The notes: a model not told the origin generated them from the letters alone. Shown: positions 34,104 to 43,547, counted from the first letter of the stretch. The stretch is DNA of 45,691 bases from Acidobacteriota bacterium (GCA_023410055.1 JAEYQK010000034.1:1-45691); one strand, 5' to 3'. Made by a program: numbers and translations.

Positions 34104-35269
34104 TGAGCGGAGTTCCACGGCCGTCGAATGTGCCGGCACCATCGTTGGAAGCCGACTGCGTACTCGAGTCATTTGTACTCGAGAGCGGAGTCGAACTGAA
34201 ACCGGCGACGCTGCACTACACGGTCTACGGCAAGTTAAACGAAACCAAAAGCAATGCGGTGCTGGTCTGTCACGCGCTGTCGGGTTCGGCTCGCGTGTCA
34301 GACTGGTGGCCGGAGCTGTTCGGTGCTGAGAAGATTTTCGACGTCGAGCGCGATTGCGTGATCTGCGTCAACGTTCTCGGTTCGTGTTATGGAACAACAG
34401 GGCCGTTAAGTATCAATCCTGCTACTGGAAAGCCCTTCGGCCCCGATTTCCCCATCGTCACAATTCGAGACATCGTTCGCGCAGAGTCCAAAGTCATCGA
34501 TCAGCTCGGCATCGAGAGACTGCGCGTCGCGATCGGCGGCTCCATCGGTGGCATGCAGGCGCTGGAGTGGTCGATACAGTTCCCGGAGCGAGTGGGAACA
34601 TGCATTGCCATCGGCGCGACGCGCTTGTCGGCAATGGGGTTGGCGCTGAACCATCTTCAGCGCAAAGCCATTCAGCTTGATCCGGCGTACCAGGGTGGAC
34701 ACTACGCTCCGGACGCGGTTCCGAGCGGTGGACTGGCTGTGGCGCGCGGGCTGGCCATGTGTACCTACAAGTCGTCGGAATTGTTCGCGGAACGATATGA
34801 TCGCAAGCCGAACCGTAGCGGTGAAGATCCGTATGCGACGGTCGAGGGGCGATTCGATGTCGCGGGCTATCTCGACTATCAGGGCAAGATTTTCGTGAAG
34901 CGCTTCGACGCGAACTCGTATATCTCGATTTCGAAGACGATGGATACGTTCGATTTCGGGCGTGGATTTGCGTCGGACGGAGATGCGTTGCGGCGGATAC
35001 AGGCGCGTGTGTTGCTGGTCGGGATTTCGTCAGACTGGCTGTTTCCGGCGGCGGATGTTCGCAGTCTGGCGGATCAGATCAAGGCTGCGGGTGTTCGGTG
35101 CGACTATGTCGAGCAGATTTCCGATCACGGGCACGATGCGTTTCTTGCCGAGCCTGAGCATTTGTTGAGTCTGATATTGCCGACGCTGACAGCCAGCAGG
35201 GAAGAGGCGCTGATTGCTGGTGCACCCTGCCCGGCGGGAAAGGGTGCGGCGCCCGCGTGTTGTAGATGA
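34103..35269 (+). CDS. metX: Homoserine O-acetyltransferase (MetX)
   Basis: A 388-residue alpha/beta hydrolase-fold acyltransferase. The nucleophile elbow GGSIGGMQALEW near 149 holds the catalytic Ser; SDWLFP near 311 gives the Asp and DHGHDAFLAEPEHL near 341 the His. It acetylates homoserine to feed MetY, a direct-sulfhydrylation route to homocysteine. The final 20 or so residues (GAPCPAGKGAAPACCR) extend beyond the family's normal end and come from a dispersed palindrome (35221-35253) read in frame. Confidence 0.96.
35221..35253. repeat. G+C-rich palindrome forming the metX 3' end
   Basis: GCACCCTGCCCGGCGGGAAA then GGGTGCGGCGCCC; GCACCC/GGGTGC and CCCG/CGGG arms pair. It is translated as the extra C-terminal tail of MetX. 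Confidence 0.6.
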
Positions 35270-35274
35270 CGGGG

Positions 35275-35313
35275 AATTCCCCACGTTAGCTTCGCGAACG
35301 TCGGGCACCGTGC
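35275..35313. repeat. GGGGCACC-type palindrome between metX and hom
   Basis: CCCCACGTTAGCTTCGCGAA then CGTCGGGCACCG. The core GTTAGCTTCGCGAACGT is shared exactly with the ybeY tail copy at 27134-27170. Confidence 0.8.
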
Positions 35314-35338
35314 GTGTAGTGGATAAAGAGGAGAGGCG

Positions 35339-36655
35339 ATGAGTTCCTTCGGTGCGGCGGATTTCGATCTTTCGGGACAACTGGCGGCCGCGAGCGCGGT
35401 AAAGCCCGCGACGGAAGTGCGCAACGTGGCGGTCGTAGGCTTCGGTACGGTGGGGCAGGCCGTTGTGAAGATGCTCCAGGCGCGGCATGCTCAGACGCTG
35501 CAACTCACGCACATCGCGAATCGGAACGTCGCACGCAAGCGCGCGGACTGGGTGCGCAATGACGTGCAGTGGACGGAAAGCTTCGACGAAGTAGTCGCAT
35601 CGGACGCCGATATTGTTGTGGAACTGATCGGCGGACTGCATCCGGCCAAAGAGCTTGTGGCGAACGCGCTGAAGGCGGGCAAGTCGGTTGTGACCGCCAA
35701 TAAGCAGCTGATCGCGGCTTATGGGGATGAGTTACTCGCGTTGGCGCACAAGCACGGCCAGCAGTTGGCGTTCGGTGCGTCGGTCGCGGGTGGAATTCCG
35801 GTGCTGCCGGCGCTGGAGACTGGGTTGTGCGGGGACAAGATCATCGAGATCCGCGGAGTGCTGAATGGTACATGCAATTACATTCTGACGAGGATTGAAA
35901 AGGCGGGGATCAGTTTCGATGAAGCGCTGAAGGAAGCGCAGGGATTGGGATACGCCGAGGCCGATCCGACGGACGATGTGGATGGGTTCGATGCTCGCGC
36001 GAAGTTGACGATATTGGCACGCAAGGCACTGGGATGCAGCGTTGATCAGACGACAATTCCTACTGGGAGTATTCGTCGCATCACGCCACTGGATTTTACC
36101 TATGCGAAGCGCATCGGGCGGACGATTCGTCAGTTATCGCGGGCCAAGTGGGAGTCGAACGGAGTGTCGGCTTGGGTACAGCCGGCGCTGGTGCCGCTGA
36201 CGTCTCCGGCGGCGAAGATCGAAGGCAGTCAGAACGTGCTGGTCACGACCGGCGAGTTCGGAGGCGACAACGTCTTCTCCGGATTTGGGGCGGGTGGCGA
36301 TCCGACGGCCGTGGCGGTTGTGTCGGACTTGGTTGCGATTTCGCGTGGGGCACTGCCGGCGTCATTGAATGAGAGCATCTGGGACGTGAAGGTGTCGGAT
36401 GATTTCGAGGCGGCGCGGTACGTCAAGTTCGTGATTAACGATCGGCTGGGAATACTGGCTCAGTTGGCGTCAGCGTTCTCGAAGCATGGGATCAACATCG
36501 AGGCTGTGCTGCAAGAGCCGGGATATCCGAAGACGGCGCGTCCGTTTGTGATGACGCTGGAGCCGTGCAGGTCGAAGCAGTTGCAGGCTGCCATCGAGGA
36601 GATCAATAAGTTCGACTTTCTGGTCGAGCTGGCGTTGACATTGCCGATTGCGTAA
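35339..36655 (+). CDS. hom: Homoserine dehydrogenase (Hom) with ACT domain
   Basis: A 438-residue protein. The NAD(P)-binding loop VVGFGTVGQAVV is near 32-43 after an unusual 25-residue N-terminal extension; NGTCNYILT near 179 and GYAEADPTDDVDG near 204 form the catalytic region, and a C-terminal ACT domain (KFVINDRLGILAQLASAFSK, about 361-380) suggests feedback control by threonine. It reduces aspartate semialdehyde to homoserine, the MetX substrate, so the operon covers three steps of methionine synthesis. AGGAG upstream of ATG 35339 supports the start. Confidence 0.97.
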   Translation: MSSFGAADFDLSGQLAAASAVKPATEVRNVAVVGFGTVGQAVVKMLQARHAQTLQLTHIANRNVARKRADWVRNDVQWTESFDEVVASDADIVVELIGGLHPAKELVANALKAGKSVVTANKQLIAAYGDELLALAHKHGQQLAFGASVAGGIPVLPALETGLCGDKIIEIRGVLNGTCNYILTRIEKAGISFDEALKEAQGLGYAEADPTDDVDGFDARAKLTILARKALGCSVDQTTIPTGSIRRITPLDFTYAKRIGRTIRQLSRAKWESNGVSAWVQPALVPLTSPAAKIEGSQNVLVTTGEFGGDNVFSGFGAGGDPTAVAVVSDLVAISRGALPASLNESIWDVKVSDDFEAARYVKFVINDRLGILAQLASAFSKHGINIEAVLQEPGYPKTARPFVMTLEPCRSKQLQAAIEEINKFDFLVELALTLPIA

Positions 36656-36660
36656 GAAGA

Positions 36661-36700
36661 TTCAACGCAAAGGACGCTTAGAACGCGAAGAGAGGCACGA
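36661..36700. repeat. Dispersed CGCAAAGGACGC-type repeat, copy 2
   Basis: TTCAACGCAAAGGACGC is identical to 19679-19695. It is followed by AACGCGAAGAGAGGCACGAG, which with the downstream GTGCCTCTTTGTTT forms GAGGCACGA...TCGTGCCTC, an inverted repeat with a T-rich end that may terminate hom. Confidence 0.65.
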
Positions 36701-36728
36701 GTTGATCGTGCCTCTTTGTTTGCGAGAG

Positions 36729-38981
36729 CTATTGTTGTGCGACCGGCTGTTGCGACAGTGATTGTGCGTCGGCCGCGACCGGAGCTGCTGACGGCGCGGA
36801 ACGGATGAGGATCGGCATGCGCGGGAAGGCGAATGTGCCACCAGCGTCGTCGATGATGTTTAGCTGGCAGGTGTACCAGCCGGGGCGCAGTTTGGACAAC
36901 GGGACTTCGAGTTGGAACGTTGCGGCTTTACGATCGGCAGCGTTGAGTTCTGTGGCTTCGACCAGCGGGGTCTCGTAGGCTTTCACTTTTCCAGTGAAGA
37001 ACTGAATGCTGGTGAGCAGATGGATGGAGCCTTTCTTTTCACCCTCGCTGCGCGAGAATGGGGCACCCAGTTCGTCTGATCGCTTCTGCTTTGCCGGTTC
37101 GTAGACCTCAAAGTAAAAAGTGAGCTGCTGGTCGGGCGTGAATACGTGAGCGAGATTCGGAAGAAGTTGCGTGTTGCCCTGCGCCAGCGGATTCTGCTTC
37201 TGCTTGCCGACCGGACCACGCTGGGTTGAGAGGACGACCGCGCTCAACTTCAGCGGTGCTTTCTTCAGGTTGGGGACAGTCAGAGAAGTCTCGAACGATC
37301 CCATCTTTCCTGTTTGATTCTCGCGGGTGACGATCTTGAGTTTGTAAGCTCCGGGAGGAAGCAAGAATCCAGTGGTGTATTGGATGTTCTTGCGGGCGGC
37401 TTGTTGTGACTCGACCGAGAGTTTTATGGTGTCGCGAACGGCGCCGATGGGGAACTTGGTCTGGGCTTCGTTCACGGAGCCGATGATGTCGAGCGTGGCT
37501 TTGTCTTTGTCTCCGTTTTGCACGAAGGGTATGGCCGAGCCGGGTACGACGATGGAGACGGGCACAAAGAAACGGTTATCAGCCATGCGGAAGTACGCCG
37601 TATCGAGATAAATCGGCAAATCGGTGGATGAGAGCTGAGCGCTTAGCTCCTCTTGCAGCTGATTCTCGCGGTCTTCCTTCGTGTAGTGCGTGAAATCGCG
37701 CGGGCCGTAGTAGCCGCGGCGGAAATCGAGTTTGAGGTCGGCGCGGTTGAGTTTGACGGTGATCTTGCGGTAGTGCCCGTCCATTGCTTTGTTGGTGCTG
37801 CGGTAGCCGAGAACATAGTAGGACGAGGTATCGTCCTGTACTTTCGCGAAGGGCTTATTGAAGTCATTGGAGTCAAGGAAGGCTTTGCCTCCGGTATCGG
37901 CAGCCAGAGTGGTAAGCGTTTCCTGCGACGAGAAGTTCGAATCGAGGTCGCTCTGTACGGCTCGGCCTGAGTAGGCAGATGTGCCGCGGAGCGAAGCTTG
38001 GTCGGCGCTGCCTCCGGGGGGAAGGGCCTGAAGGCCGCGTATGTCGACCGTGTACAAGGCCATATTTGCACGGACAGCCGTGTTGATAGCTGCGCGCAAC
38101 TGCGACTCGTTTTCCAGGCCGGTCTTTTCCATGCCGCCACTGAAGTAGAGTACCGATTTCTTCTGCTCAATTCCCGAGAGTGCTTTGGCAAGCGATGCGA
38201 TCGCGGCAAGCCGACGATCAGTATTGAAAAGGTTGTATTCGGTGTCGTCGACGGTGTACTGAGCGCCCGTTTCTGAGCCGCTGCTGGAATCGCCAGTATC
38301 GCCCTGCTCGAAGCCTGCACCTTGTACCGAGCTGAGGCGTTGCATGGCTTTCAGCAGTGTGGCGTGATCTGTTGTGAAGTCCTGCGCAACCTGCATTGAA
38401 TCGGAGAGCGTCACGATGCTAACGAGGTCCGCAGGCGCCATCTGCTTGTTCACATAATCGGTGGCGGCCTGGACGGCTCGGTCGATCTCCTCAGGTTGCA
38501 TCGAGCTCAGGTCGAAGAAGATCACGATGAGACGACGGTCGCGAACAAACTCGCGCGTCACTGTTCCGCCCGAGAGCATCTTCGGGACTTCTCCCTGAAC
38601 GACTTGTTGGGAAGGACCACCAGCAGGGGCCTCGGCCACGACTGTATCGGGTTTTTCGATATCGAAGGAAACTACGTTCTGAGGCTTGCCATCCTCGAGT
38701 ACGGTGAAGTCATCTTGCTTCAGGTCACGAACGAGGTTGCCGCTTTTGTCGCGAACAACGACATTGACCAGGACCAAGTCGGAGTTTACGCGGAAGGTGT
38801 AGCCGGAGCCTTGCTGATCGCCTGCGGACGTGGGTTCCTGGGCAGTGAGGGGCGACAGCAACAACGTCGTGCTGAGCAGTGTCGCTAGCGACTTAGTTAG
38901 CAGTGTTGTGAAGGTAGGGATTCCTCGCTCCGCTCGGAATGACAAGGCGCTGTTTGTTCGAGATGGCATTTTGACTCGCAT
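36729..38981 (-). CDS. Acidobacterial-type VWFA-domain secreted protein
   Basis: A 750-residue protein. A signal peptide ends near LLLSPLTAQ; the first 25 or so codons include a dispersed palindrome read as SFRAERGIP. A small beta domain (about 60-115, GYTFRVNSDLVLVNVVVRDK) precedes the VWA domain (about 150-390; LIVIFFDLSSMQPEEIDRAV holds a MIDAS-like DxSS, later VLYFSGGMEKTGL). This order, with GNLVRDLKQDDFTVLEDGKPQ, matches the VWFA-related family found mainly in Acidobacteriota. The C-terminal half is beta-rich and includes one in-frame palindrome at 37038. Probably envelope-exposed; function unknown. It is 20 bases downstream of the TonB receptor gene's stop. Confidence 0.9.
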   Translation of the reverse strand: MRVKMPSRTNSALSFRAERGIPTFTTLLTKSLATLLSTTLLLSPLTAQEPTSAGDQQGSGYTFRVNSDLVLVNVVVRDKSGNLVRDLKQDDFTVLEDGKPQNVVSFDIEKPDTVVAEAPAGGPSQQVVQGEVPKMLSGGTVTREFVRDRRLIVIFFDLSSMQPEEIDRAVQAATDYVNKQMAPADLVSIVTLSDSMQVAQDFTTDHATLLKAMQRLSSVQGAGFEQGDTGDSSSGSETGAQYTVDDTEYNLFNTDRRLAAIASLAKALSGIEQKKSVLYFSGGMEKTGLENESQLRAAINTAVRANMALYTVDIRGLQALPPGGSADQASLRGTSAYSGRAVQSDLDSNFSSQETLTTLAADTGGKAFLDSNDFNKPFAKVQDDTSSYYVLGYRSTNKAMDGHYRKITVKLNRADLKLDFRRGYYGPRDFTHYTKEDRENQLQEELSAQLSSTDLPIYLDTAYFRMADNRFFVPVSIVVPGSAIPFVQNGDKDKATLDIIGSVNEAQTKFPIGAVRDTIKLSVESQQAARKNIQYTTGFLLPPGAYKLKIVTRENQTGKMGSFETSLTVPNLKKAPLKLSAVVLSTQRGPVGKQKQNPLAQGNTQLLPNLAHVFTPDQQLTFYFEVYEPAKQKRSDELGAPFSRSEGEKKGSIHLLTSIQFFTGKVKAYETPLVEATELNAADRKAATFQLEVPLSKLRPGWYTCQLNIIDDAGGTFAFPRMPILIRSAPSAAPVAADAQSLSQQPVAQQ
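37038..37070. repeat. GGGGCACC palindrome inside the VWFA gene
   Basis: TTCACCCTCGCTGCGCGAGA then ATGGGGCACCC; CTCGC-TG-CGCGAG forms the stem. On the coding strand it gives LGAPFSRSEGEK, in frame. Confidence 0.7.
38916..38944. repeat. GGGATTCC...GGAATGACA palindrome in the VWFA signal-peptide region
   Basis: AGGGATTCCTCGCTCCGCTC then GGAATGACA. Read on the minus strand it encodes SFRAERGIP, lying between the predicted start codons and the hydrophobic core of the signal peptide. Confidence 0.85.
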
Positions 38982-39001
38982 TGAAGCATCTCCGGCCCGG
39001 G

Positions 39002-42000
39002 CTAGAACCTGAACCTCATCGATAACTTGATCTGTCGCATATTTCCGACGGCGACTACCTGGCCAAAAGTACGGGAATTTACGACGGTGTCGATGCTCGT
39101 GTACTGCGGAGTGTTGAAGACGTTGGTGGCGTCAGCACGAATCTCGAAGCCCATGGTGTCCCGAATGGGAATGTTCTTCGCCATCGACATGTTGAACGAC
39201 AGAGTGCCAGGGCCAATGATCGTGTTGCGGCCCGCGGTGCCGAGGGCACATGTCTGCACGCCACCCGCAACCGCGCAAGGACTGGTGAACGCCGCCGTGT
39301 TGAACCATTCGGAAATGCCCGGGTTGGGAAGCGAGATGGGGAGTCCGTTATAGTCGGCGCGAAGGCTGCCGTTTGCACCGCGAACCAGCGCCGCTGTATT
39401 ACCTAACACGCGTGCAGTGAAGGGAAGACCGCTTGCGATGGTGAAGCTGCCGTTCCATCCCCAGCCACCGAGGATACGGCTCAACTTGCCGCCGGAGGCG
39501 AGCCATTTCTGGCCTTCGCCGAAGGGCAAGTTGTAACTCCAATCGCCGGTGAACCGGTGGCGCTGGTCAAAGCTGGAGAGACCGCGCTCTGCTGCGAGGT
39601 CAAGGTCGTTCTGCGCGACGACCGTTGCTCCGCCCCCGATAGACGACGCGTTGTCGATGGACTTCGAGAACGTGTACGTCCCGCCGATTGCTAAGCCATG
39701 CTGCATGCGTTTGCGGACGCGGACACTTCCGGCGTGCATGATGGAGAAGCCTTGCGAGGTTTCCCACAGGAACGGCGCCACGCCCGCGACGGTCGGGTCG
39801 GGAGCGCGGACCATGTCGAGCGCCGTTCCCTTGCTGCCGGTATAGCCTACGTTGACGACTGTCCCTGAGCCGATTTCACGCTGGACGTTGAGGTTCCACA
39901 TCTGAACGTAGCCGAGACGATAATTGGGATCAATACCGTAGGTGTTGCTAATGGTGCCGTTAGCCGCAAAACCGTTCTGAATGAAGAGCGGTGCAGTCGG
40001 CGTAGCCGTCAGCGTTTGCGTGAACGAGAAAGGATCGGAAGGCAGCCCCGGGTTGGCGGCAAGTTGCTGGACTATGCTGCGATATTGTCCAAGATTGTAG
40101 TTGATGCCATATCCGGCGCGCACAACAGTCTTGCTGAATGGCTTCCATGCGATGCCGATACGGGGAGCCCAGTTGTTGCGGTCGGGGTTAACGAGCGCGG
40201 AACTGTATCCGAGTTGACCCGGAAGAACCGGCACGACGCTCGTGAAACCCGGGGTGACGGCGAGGTTGGCGATTAGGTTGTCGGCCTCATTGAAGGGCGC
40301 GACGTATTCGTAGCGCAGCCCGAGATTGAGTGTCAGGTTCTTCGTAACGCGCCAATCATCAGTGAGAAAGAGGTCCCATCCGTTAGCCTCAAACGCGTAG
40401 CTGTTCATCGCGTACTGAATGGTTTCTTGCGCAGGCAGGCCAAGCAGGAAATTCGCGAAGTCATTGCCGACTCCGTTTGCGGACGAGAACGTGAAGGTTC
40501 CGGTCGGGTTGGGATCGCGGTTAGCATCGATCCACATCCGTCGGAAATCGCCGCCGAAGCGGATGTTATGCTTGCCGCGCCGCCAGATTATGAAGTCGCT
40601 GAAGTTGAGCGTTCGGCTGCGCTGGGCAACGGAGGCAATATTGCCAATCCCTTGAAGACTGCTTGAGAAGCTAATACTTGGGAGTCCCCAATCAAGGGGG
40701 GAAGCAGAAACGCCCGGTATGCCGCAATTCGACGATGTATTTGTCAAACAGCCGAGTTCACCAGCAACATTCTGGACCCCGGCATAGATGTTCAGTGTTC
40801 TCGTTCTCGATTGATTGAATGTCGCGCGGAAATTGTTTGTCCATTTCCCATGACTGATGGTGTAACCAAGGTTTCCGTTGAAGCCCTGTGACGTGCTTTT
40901 GCCGGACATCGTCGGGAAGGGACGTACGAGATTGCTTGTTGCATTCGAATAGTTGAATCCGAGATTGATGCCGGTAGGCATGCGAGGACCGCCGCCGCCA
41001 CCGCCACGCCCGAGCATTGGCAAACCGCCAGAGTTGTGCATTATGCGGAAAGCGATGTTCGTCGAGTTGCTGAGAGAAGATGTCGAATAGACGTAGTTCT
41101 TGTCACCGCTCGTATTTGGTAGCGGGATGAATCTGAGCAAGTCACTGGCGATCGGATTGATTTCGCTCGAAGGAATGGTCAAGTTTGAGAATTGCCCGTT
41201 CCGCTCGGCTTGTGTTGGAACTCGCGAGAAGGCGGTGTAGGGATTCGTTGCACGGGTTCCAGATACATCCAGAAAGAAGAAGTTGCTCTTGCTCAAATCG
41301 AGGAGCTTGGGAATCTTCAACGGGCCGCCAATGCTGGCACCAAAGCGATTTGAAGAGTAGTCGGGTTTTTCTGGCAGTCCACTTAGCGCGTAGGGAGCGG
41401 CGTCCAGCGCTGCATTTCCGAGGTTGTAGAAAGCGGAGCCGTGAATGGTGTTGACGTTGAAGCCGCGACGTCCTCTCCCAAAACCTCCGCCACGCATTCC
41501 TCCGGGGCCGCCAATCATGATGGCCGCTGGACCACCGTCCGGACCGCCATTGCCACCCGGTCCTCCTATCCTGCCACCGTCGCCGCCAAAATCGCCGTGA
41601 GCGCGCATTTCGTCGATGCGGTCGCGGACATCGTCGATATTGTTGCCCATGTTCTGGGTCTGTCCCATGGAACCAGAAAATGAGACGGAGTCGTTGGTAG
41701 CTTCCTGTGCACTTGCAAGAGCAGGCATTCCCTGTAACGGAATATCGGAACCCGATGTTCCCGCGTTGTAGGCGCTAAGACTCTCATCAACGTTCAAGCG
41801 TCGCGCGCCGCGCGCCTGAGTGGCAGGGTTTATCACGCGGCCAAGCGCTGCTTGTGCCTCCGGCGCGTTTTCCGTGTTGACGACACGCGAGAGCAGTACC
41901 ATTTCGAGATCAGCTTCTGAATTCGGCGTCGTCGAATTGACGACGACTTCTTTGGTCGCCGTGTTGAAAGCCGAAAGCTCCGCCCGTACAACGTAGCGGC

Positions 42001-42244
42001 CTTTTGATGGCGCAGATATCGAGTAACTGCCATCCAGATCGGTGGAGGTAATTACCTTCTTGCCGGTCAGGGTGTTGGCTGCCGTGATGGTGACACCAGG
42101 AAGAGGCGTGTTCCCCGACTTCACGGTTCCGCGAATTACTCCGACCGGAGCAGTCGACGCCGATGCGGTGTTTTGCGCAATGACTGGCAGCGCTGTGGTT
42201 AACAGAACGCAACTGATCACGATCTTGACGAAGCGTTGCGACAT
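39002..42244 (-). CDS. Oar-like TonB-dependent outer membrane receptor with N-terminal carboxypeptidase-regulatory domain
   Basis: 1080 residues from ATG 42244 (AAGGTG six bases upstream; the 13 extra upstream codons are unsupported). Signal peptide (MSQRFVKIVISCVLLTTALP), then a carboxypeptidase-regulatory beta-sandwich (about 35-110, IRGTVKSGNTPLPGVTITAA), a plug-like part, a Gly-rich loop (about 215-265, GGPGGNGGPDGG and RGGGFGRGRRG), and a beta-barrel ending in ...SMRFRF with C-terminal Phe, the outer-membrane signature. Family members import polymers or act in adhesion and protease transport. It lies 10 bases after the DUF5666 gene stop and before the VWFA gene, a probable three-gene envelope operon. 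Confidence 0.92.
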   Translation of the reverse strand: MSQRFVKIVISCVLLTTALPVIAQNTASASTAPVGVIRGTVKSGNTPLPGVTITAANTLTGKKVITSTDLDGSYSISAPSKGRYVVRAELSAFNTATKEVVVNSTTPNSEADLEMVLLSRVVNTENAPEAQAALGRVINPATQARGARRLNVDESLSAYNAGTSGSDIPLQGMPALASAQEATNDSVSFSGSMGQTQNMGNNIDDVRDRIDEMRAHGDFGGDGGRIGGPGGNGGPDGGPAAIMIGGPGGMRGGGFGRGRRGFNVNTIHGSAFYNLGNAALDAAPYALSGLPEKPDYSSNRFGASIGGPLKIPKLLDLSKSNFFFLDVSGTRATNPYTAFSRVPTQAERNGQFSNLTIPSSEINPIASDLLRFIPLPNTSGDKNYVYSTSSLSNSTNIAFRIMHNSGGLPMLGRGGGGGGPRMPTGINLGFNYSNATSNLVRPFPTMSGKSTSQGFNGNLGYTISHGKWTNNFRATFNQSRTRTLNIYAGVQNVAGELGCLTNTSSNCGIPGVSASPLDWGLPSISFSSSLQGIGNIASVAQRSRTLNFSDFIIWRRGKHNIRFGGDFRRMWIDANRDPNPTGTFTFSSANGVGNDFANFLLGLPAQETIQYAMNSYAFEANGWDLFLTDDWRVTKNLTLNLGLRYEYVAPFNEADNLIANLAVTPGFTSVVPVLPGQLGYSSALVNPDRNNWAPRIGIAWKPFSKTVVRAGYGINYNLGQYRSIVQQLAANPGLPSDPFSFTQTLTATPTAPLFIQNGFAANGTISNTYGIDPNYRLGYVQMWNLNVQREIGSGTVVNVGYTGSKGTALDMVRAPDPTVAGVAPFLWETSQGFSIMHAGSVRVRKRMQHGLAIGGTYTFSKSIDNASSIGGGATVVAQNDLDLAAERGLSSFDQRHRFTGDWSYNLPFGEGQKWLASGGKLSRILGGWGWNGSFTIASGLPFTARVLGNTAALVRGANGSLRADYNGLPISLPNPGISEWFNTAAFTSPCAVAGGVQTCALGTAGRNTIIGPGTLSFNMSMAKNIPIRDTMGFEIRADATNVFNTPQYTSIDTVVNSRTFGQVVAVGNMRQIKLSMRFRF

Positions 42245-42254
42245 TCCAGTCACC

Positions 42255-42947
42255 TTACTTTGGATTCGCAGGAGCGGACACATCCGGCTTCGAGTTGGGG
42301 CCGTTGCGCTCTCCGCGTGGGCGTGGCATTCCGATCCTGAGCACCTCAGGAACGAATACGCCGTTCTTCAATTCGCCGCGTCCTCCAACCTGATCACCGA
42401 TCTTGATGTCGGCCAGTGTGACGCTTTCATTCTTCGTGTTGCGGAAGGACGTGGACTCGTCAACCTCGATCACCTGCTCCACATTGTCGGGCCGCAGAAT
42501 CGTGATTTTGGTTTCGTCGATGTTCTTAACCTGGCCCATGACGAATTTCTTGCCAAGATCTTCGCGCGACATGCCGCCCATCATGCCGCCTTGTGGGGGG
42601 CCGCCAGCACCAGGCATTCCGCTCGCGAGCATGCGAATGGTAAAGGTGCCATCCTTCTTCTGCTCGCCGATGGCGAACACCATGTCGCCGATTTTGAAAT
42701 CCCCTAGTGTTGCTGGTGCTCTGTTCTTTCGAAATCGAGTATCGGCTGTGAATTTGACCGTGACGGTCTTGTTATCTGGCGTCAGCACATCGACGGCATC
42801 CGCCCTGATAGCAGAGATTTGTCCGGTTACGCGAGCCTGATCGGCCCAGCGGGCGCCCTGCCGTGGTGGGCCTTCTTGTTGCGCAATCGCCGTTGAGAAC
42901 AGGAGCAGAACGAAAGCAAGAGTGAAGGGAATCCGGTGAAGAATCAT
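42255..42947 (-). CDS. Secreted DUF5666-type protein
   Basis: 230 residues from ATG 42947, chosen because AGAGG lies 5 bases upstream and a signal peptide (MILHRIPFTLAFVLLLFSTA) begins there; the 15 codons further upstream are unsupported. Two copies of a small OB-like beta domain follow: about 30-100 (RVTGQISAIRADAVDVLTPD, GDFKIGDMVFAIGE) and about 135-200 (MGQVKNIDETKITILRPDN, ADIKIGDQVGGRGEL), separated by a Gly/Met-rich linker. This duplication is usual in DUF5666 proteins. It is the first gene ahead of the TonB receptor and is likely periplasmic; function is not established. Confidence 0.82.
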   Translation of the reverse strand: MILHRIPFTLAFVLLLFSTAIAQQEGPPRQGARWADQARVTGQISAIRADAVDVLTPDNKTVTVKFTADTRFRKNRAPATLGDFKIGDMVFAIGEQKKDGTFTIRMLASGMPGAGGPPQGGMMGGMSREDLGKKFVMGQVKNIDETKITILRPDNVEQVIEVDESTSFRNTKNESVTLADIKIGDQVGGRGELKNGVFVPEVLRIGMPRPRGERNGPNSKPDVSAPANPK

Positions 42948-43313
42948 AAAAGCCTCTCGGAAGAGTCGGGACAATCTGGTCGTCCGTTTCATTCACCTGT
43001 ACCAACACAGAAACATAGGACGAGTTCTCGGCGCAACGGAATCTTGCGATTGTTTACAGACTTTTGACATGTGAGCGTAGTCGGAACTGGGAACGGATTC
43101 GCCCTGGCGGCAAGTGCCCCGATGTGGGGCTTCGTGGGTGGTTGGAGCTTTATGTGCTAACACCACAATATCTTGTGGGGCCGTGGTCTGGTAAATGCAG
43201 TATATGCTGCTGGAAAACATGCTAGTTACCGTAGTACATACCCCGAAAACACCTAAGAAACCGGAAGATAACCTACGAACCTCTTCCCATATGGTTTGTA
43301 GCTTGGTATAACC

Positions 43314-43404
43314 AGCATCACTCAACGTTTCCCCCCGAGACAGATGAGATTCGCGGTCGTTCGCGTTCCTGAGAGATGAAAGCCTCTCAGACGTGAGTGA
43401 TGCT
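43314..43404 (+). ncRNA. Candidate structured RNA or cis-regulatory element upstream of the HTH-pilMNO genes
   Basis: AGCATCACTCAACGT (43314-43328) pairs with ACGTGAGTGATGCT (43391-43404) over 14 base pairs with one bulged A. Stacked directly on its 3' side is a second perfect hairpin CTGAGAG (43369-43375) / CTCTCAG (43384-43390) with an 8-base loop. The remaining 40 bases on the 5' side can make a small CGCG hairpin. This is a multi-branched shape without a T tract, so it is not a terminator. I see no known riboswitch consensus. Strand is assumed from the downstream genes. Confidence 0.4.
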
Positions 43405-43504
43405 AGCGGCATTGAGCAGGTTTCGCGTTGGTTGTAGGCGGGAGTTGTAAAGAGTTTGGCGACTGGGAGCCACTCGACAAATGTCTTATTGCGATATGAA
43501 TTGT

Positions 43505-43547
43505 CGGGGCATGACGAAAGACCAGACTCGGTTTCGACGGGGCATGA
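43505..43547. promoter_or_regulatory. Direct repeat with three-turn spacing upstream of the HTH gene
   Basis: CGGGGCATGA occurs at 43505-43514 and again at 43538-43547, 33 bases apart (about three helical turns), 42 to 84 bases ahead of ATG 43589. Such phased repeats are often binding sites of an activator, but the GGGGCAT core also resembles the dispersed palindromes. Confidence 0.35.

Noticed and set aside
42042..42707. 221-codon plus-strand frame across the TonB receptor start and DUF5666 gene
   Set aside because: It is antisense to two genes with signal peptides and ribosome sites; no family features.
42993..43412. 139-codon minus-strand frame in the intergenic region
   Set aside because: No ribosome site, no recognisable domain, and it covers the structured inverted repeat.
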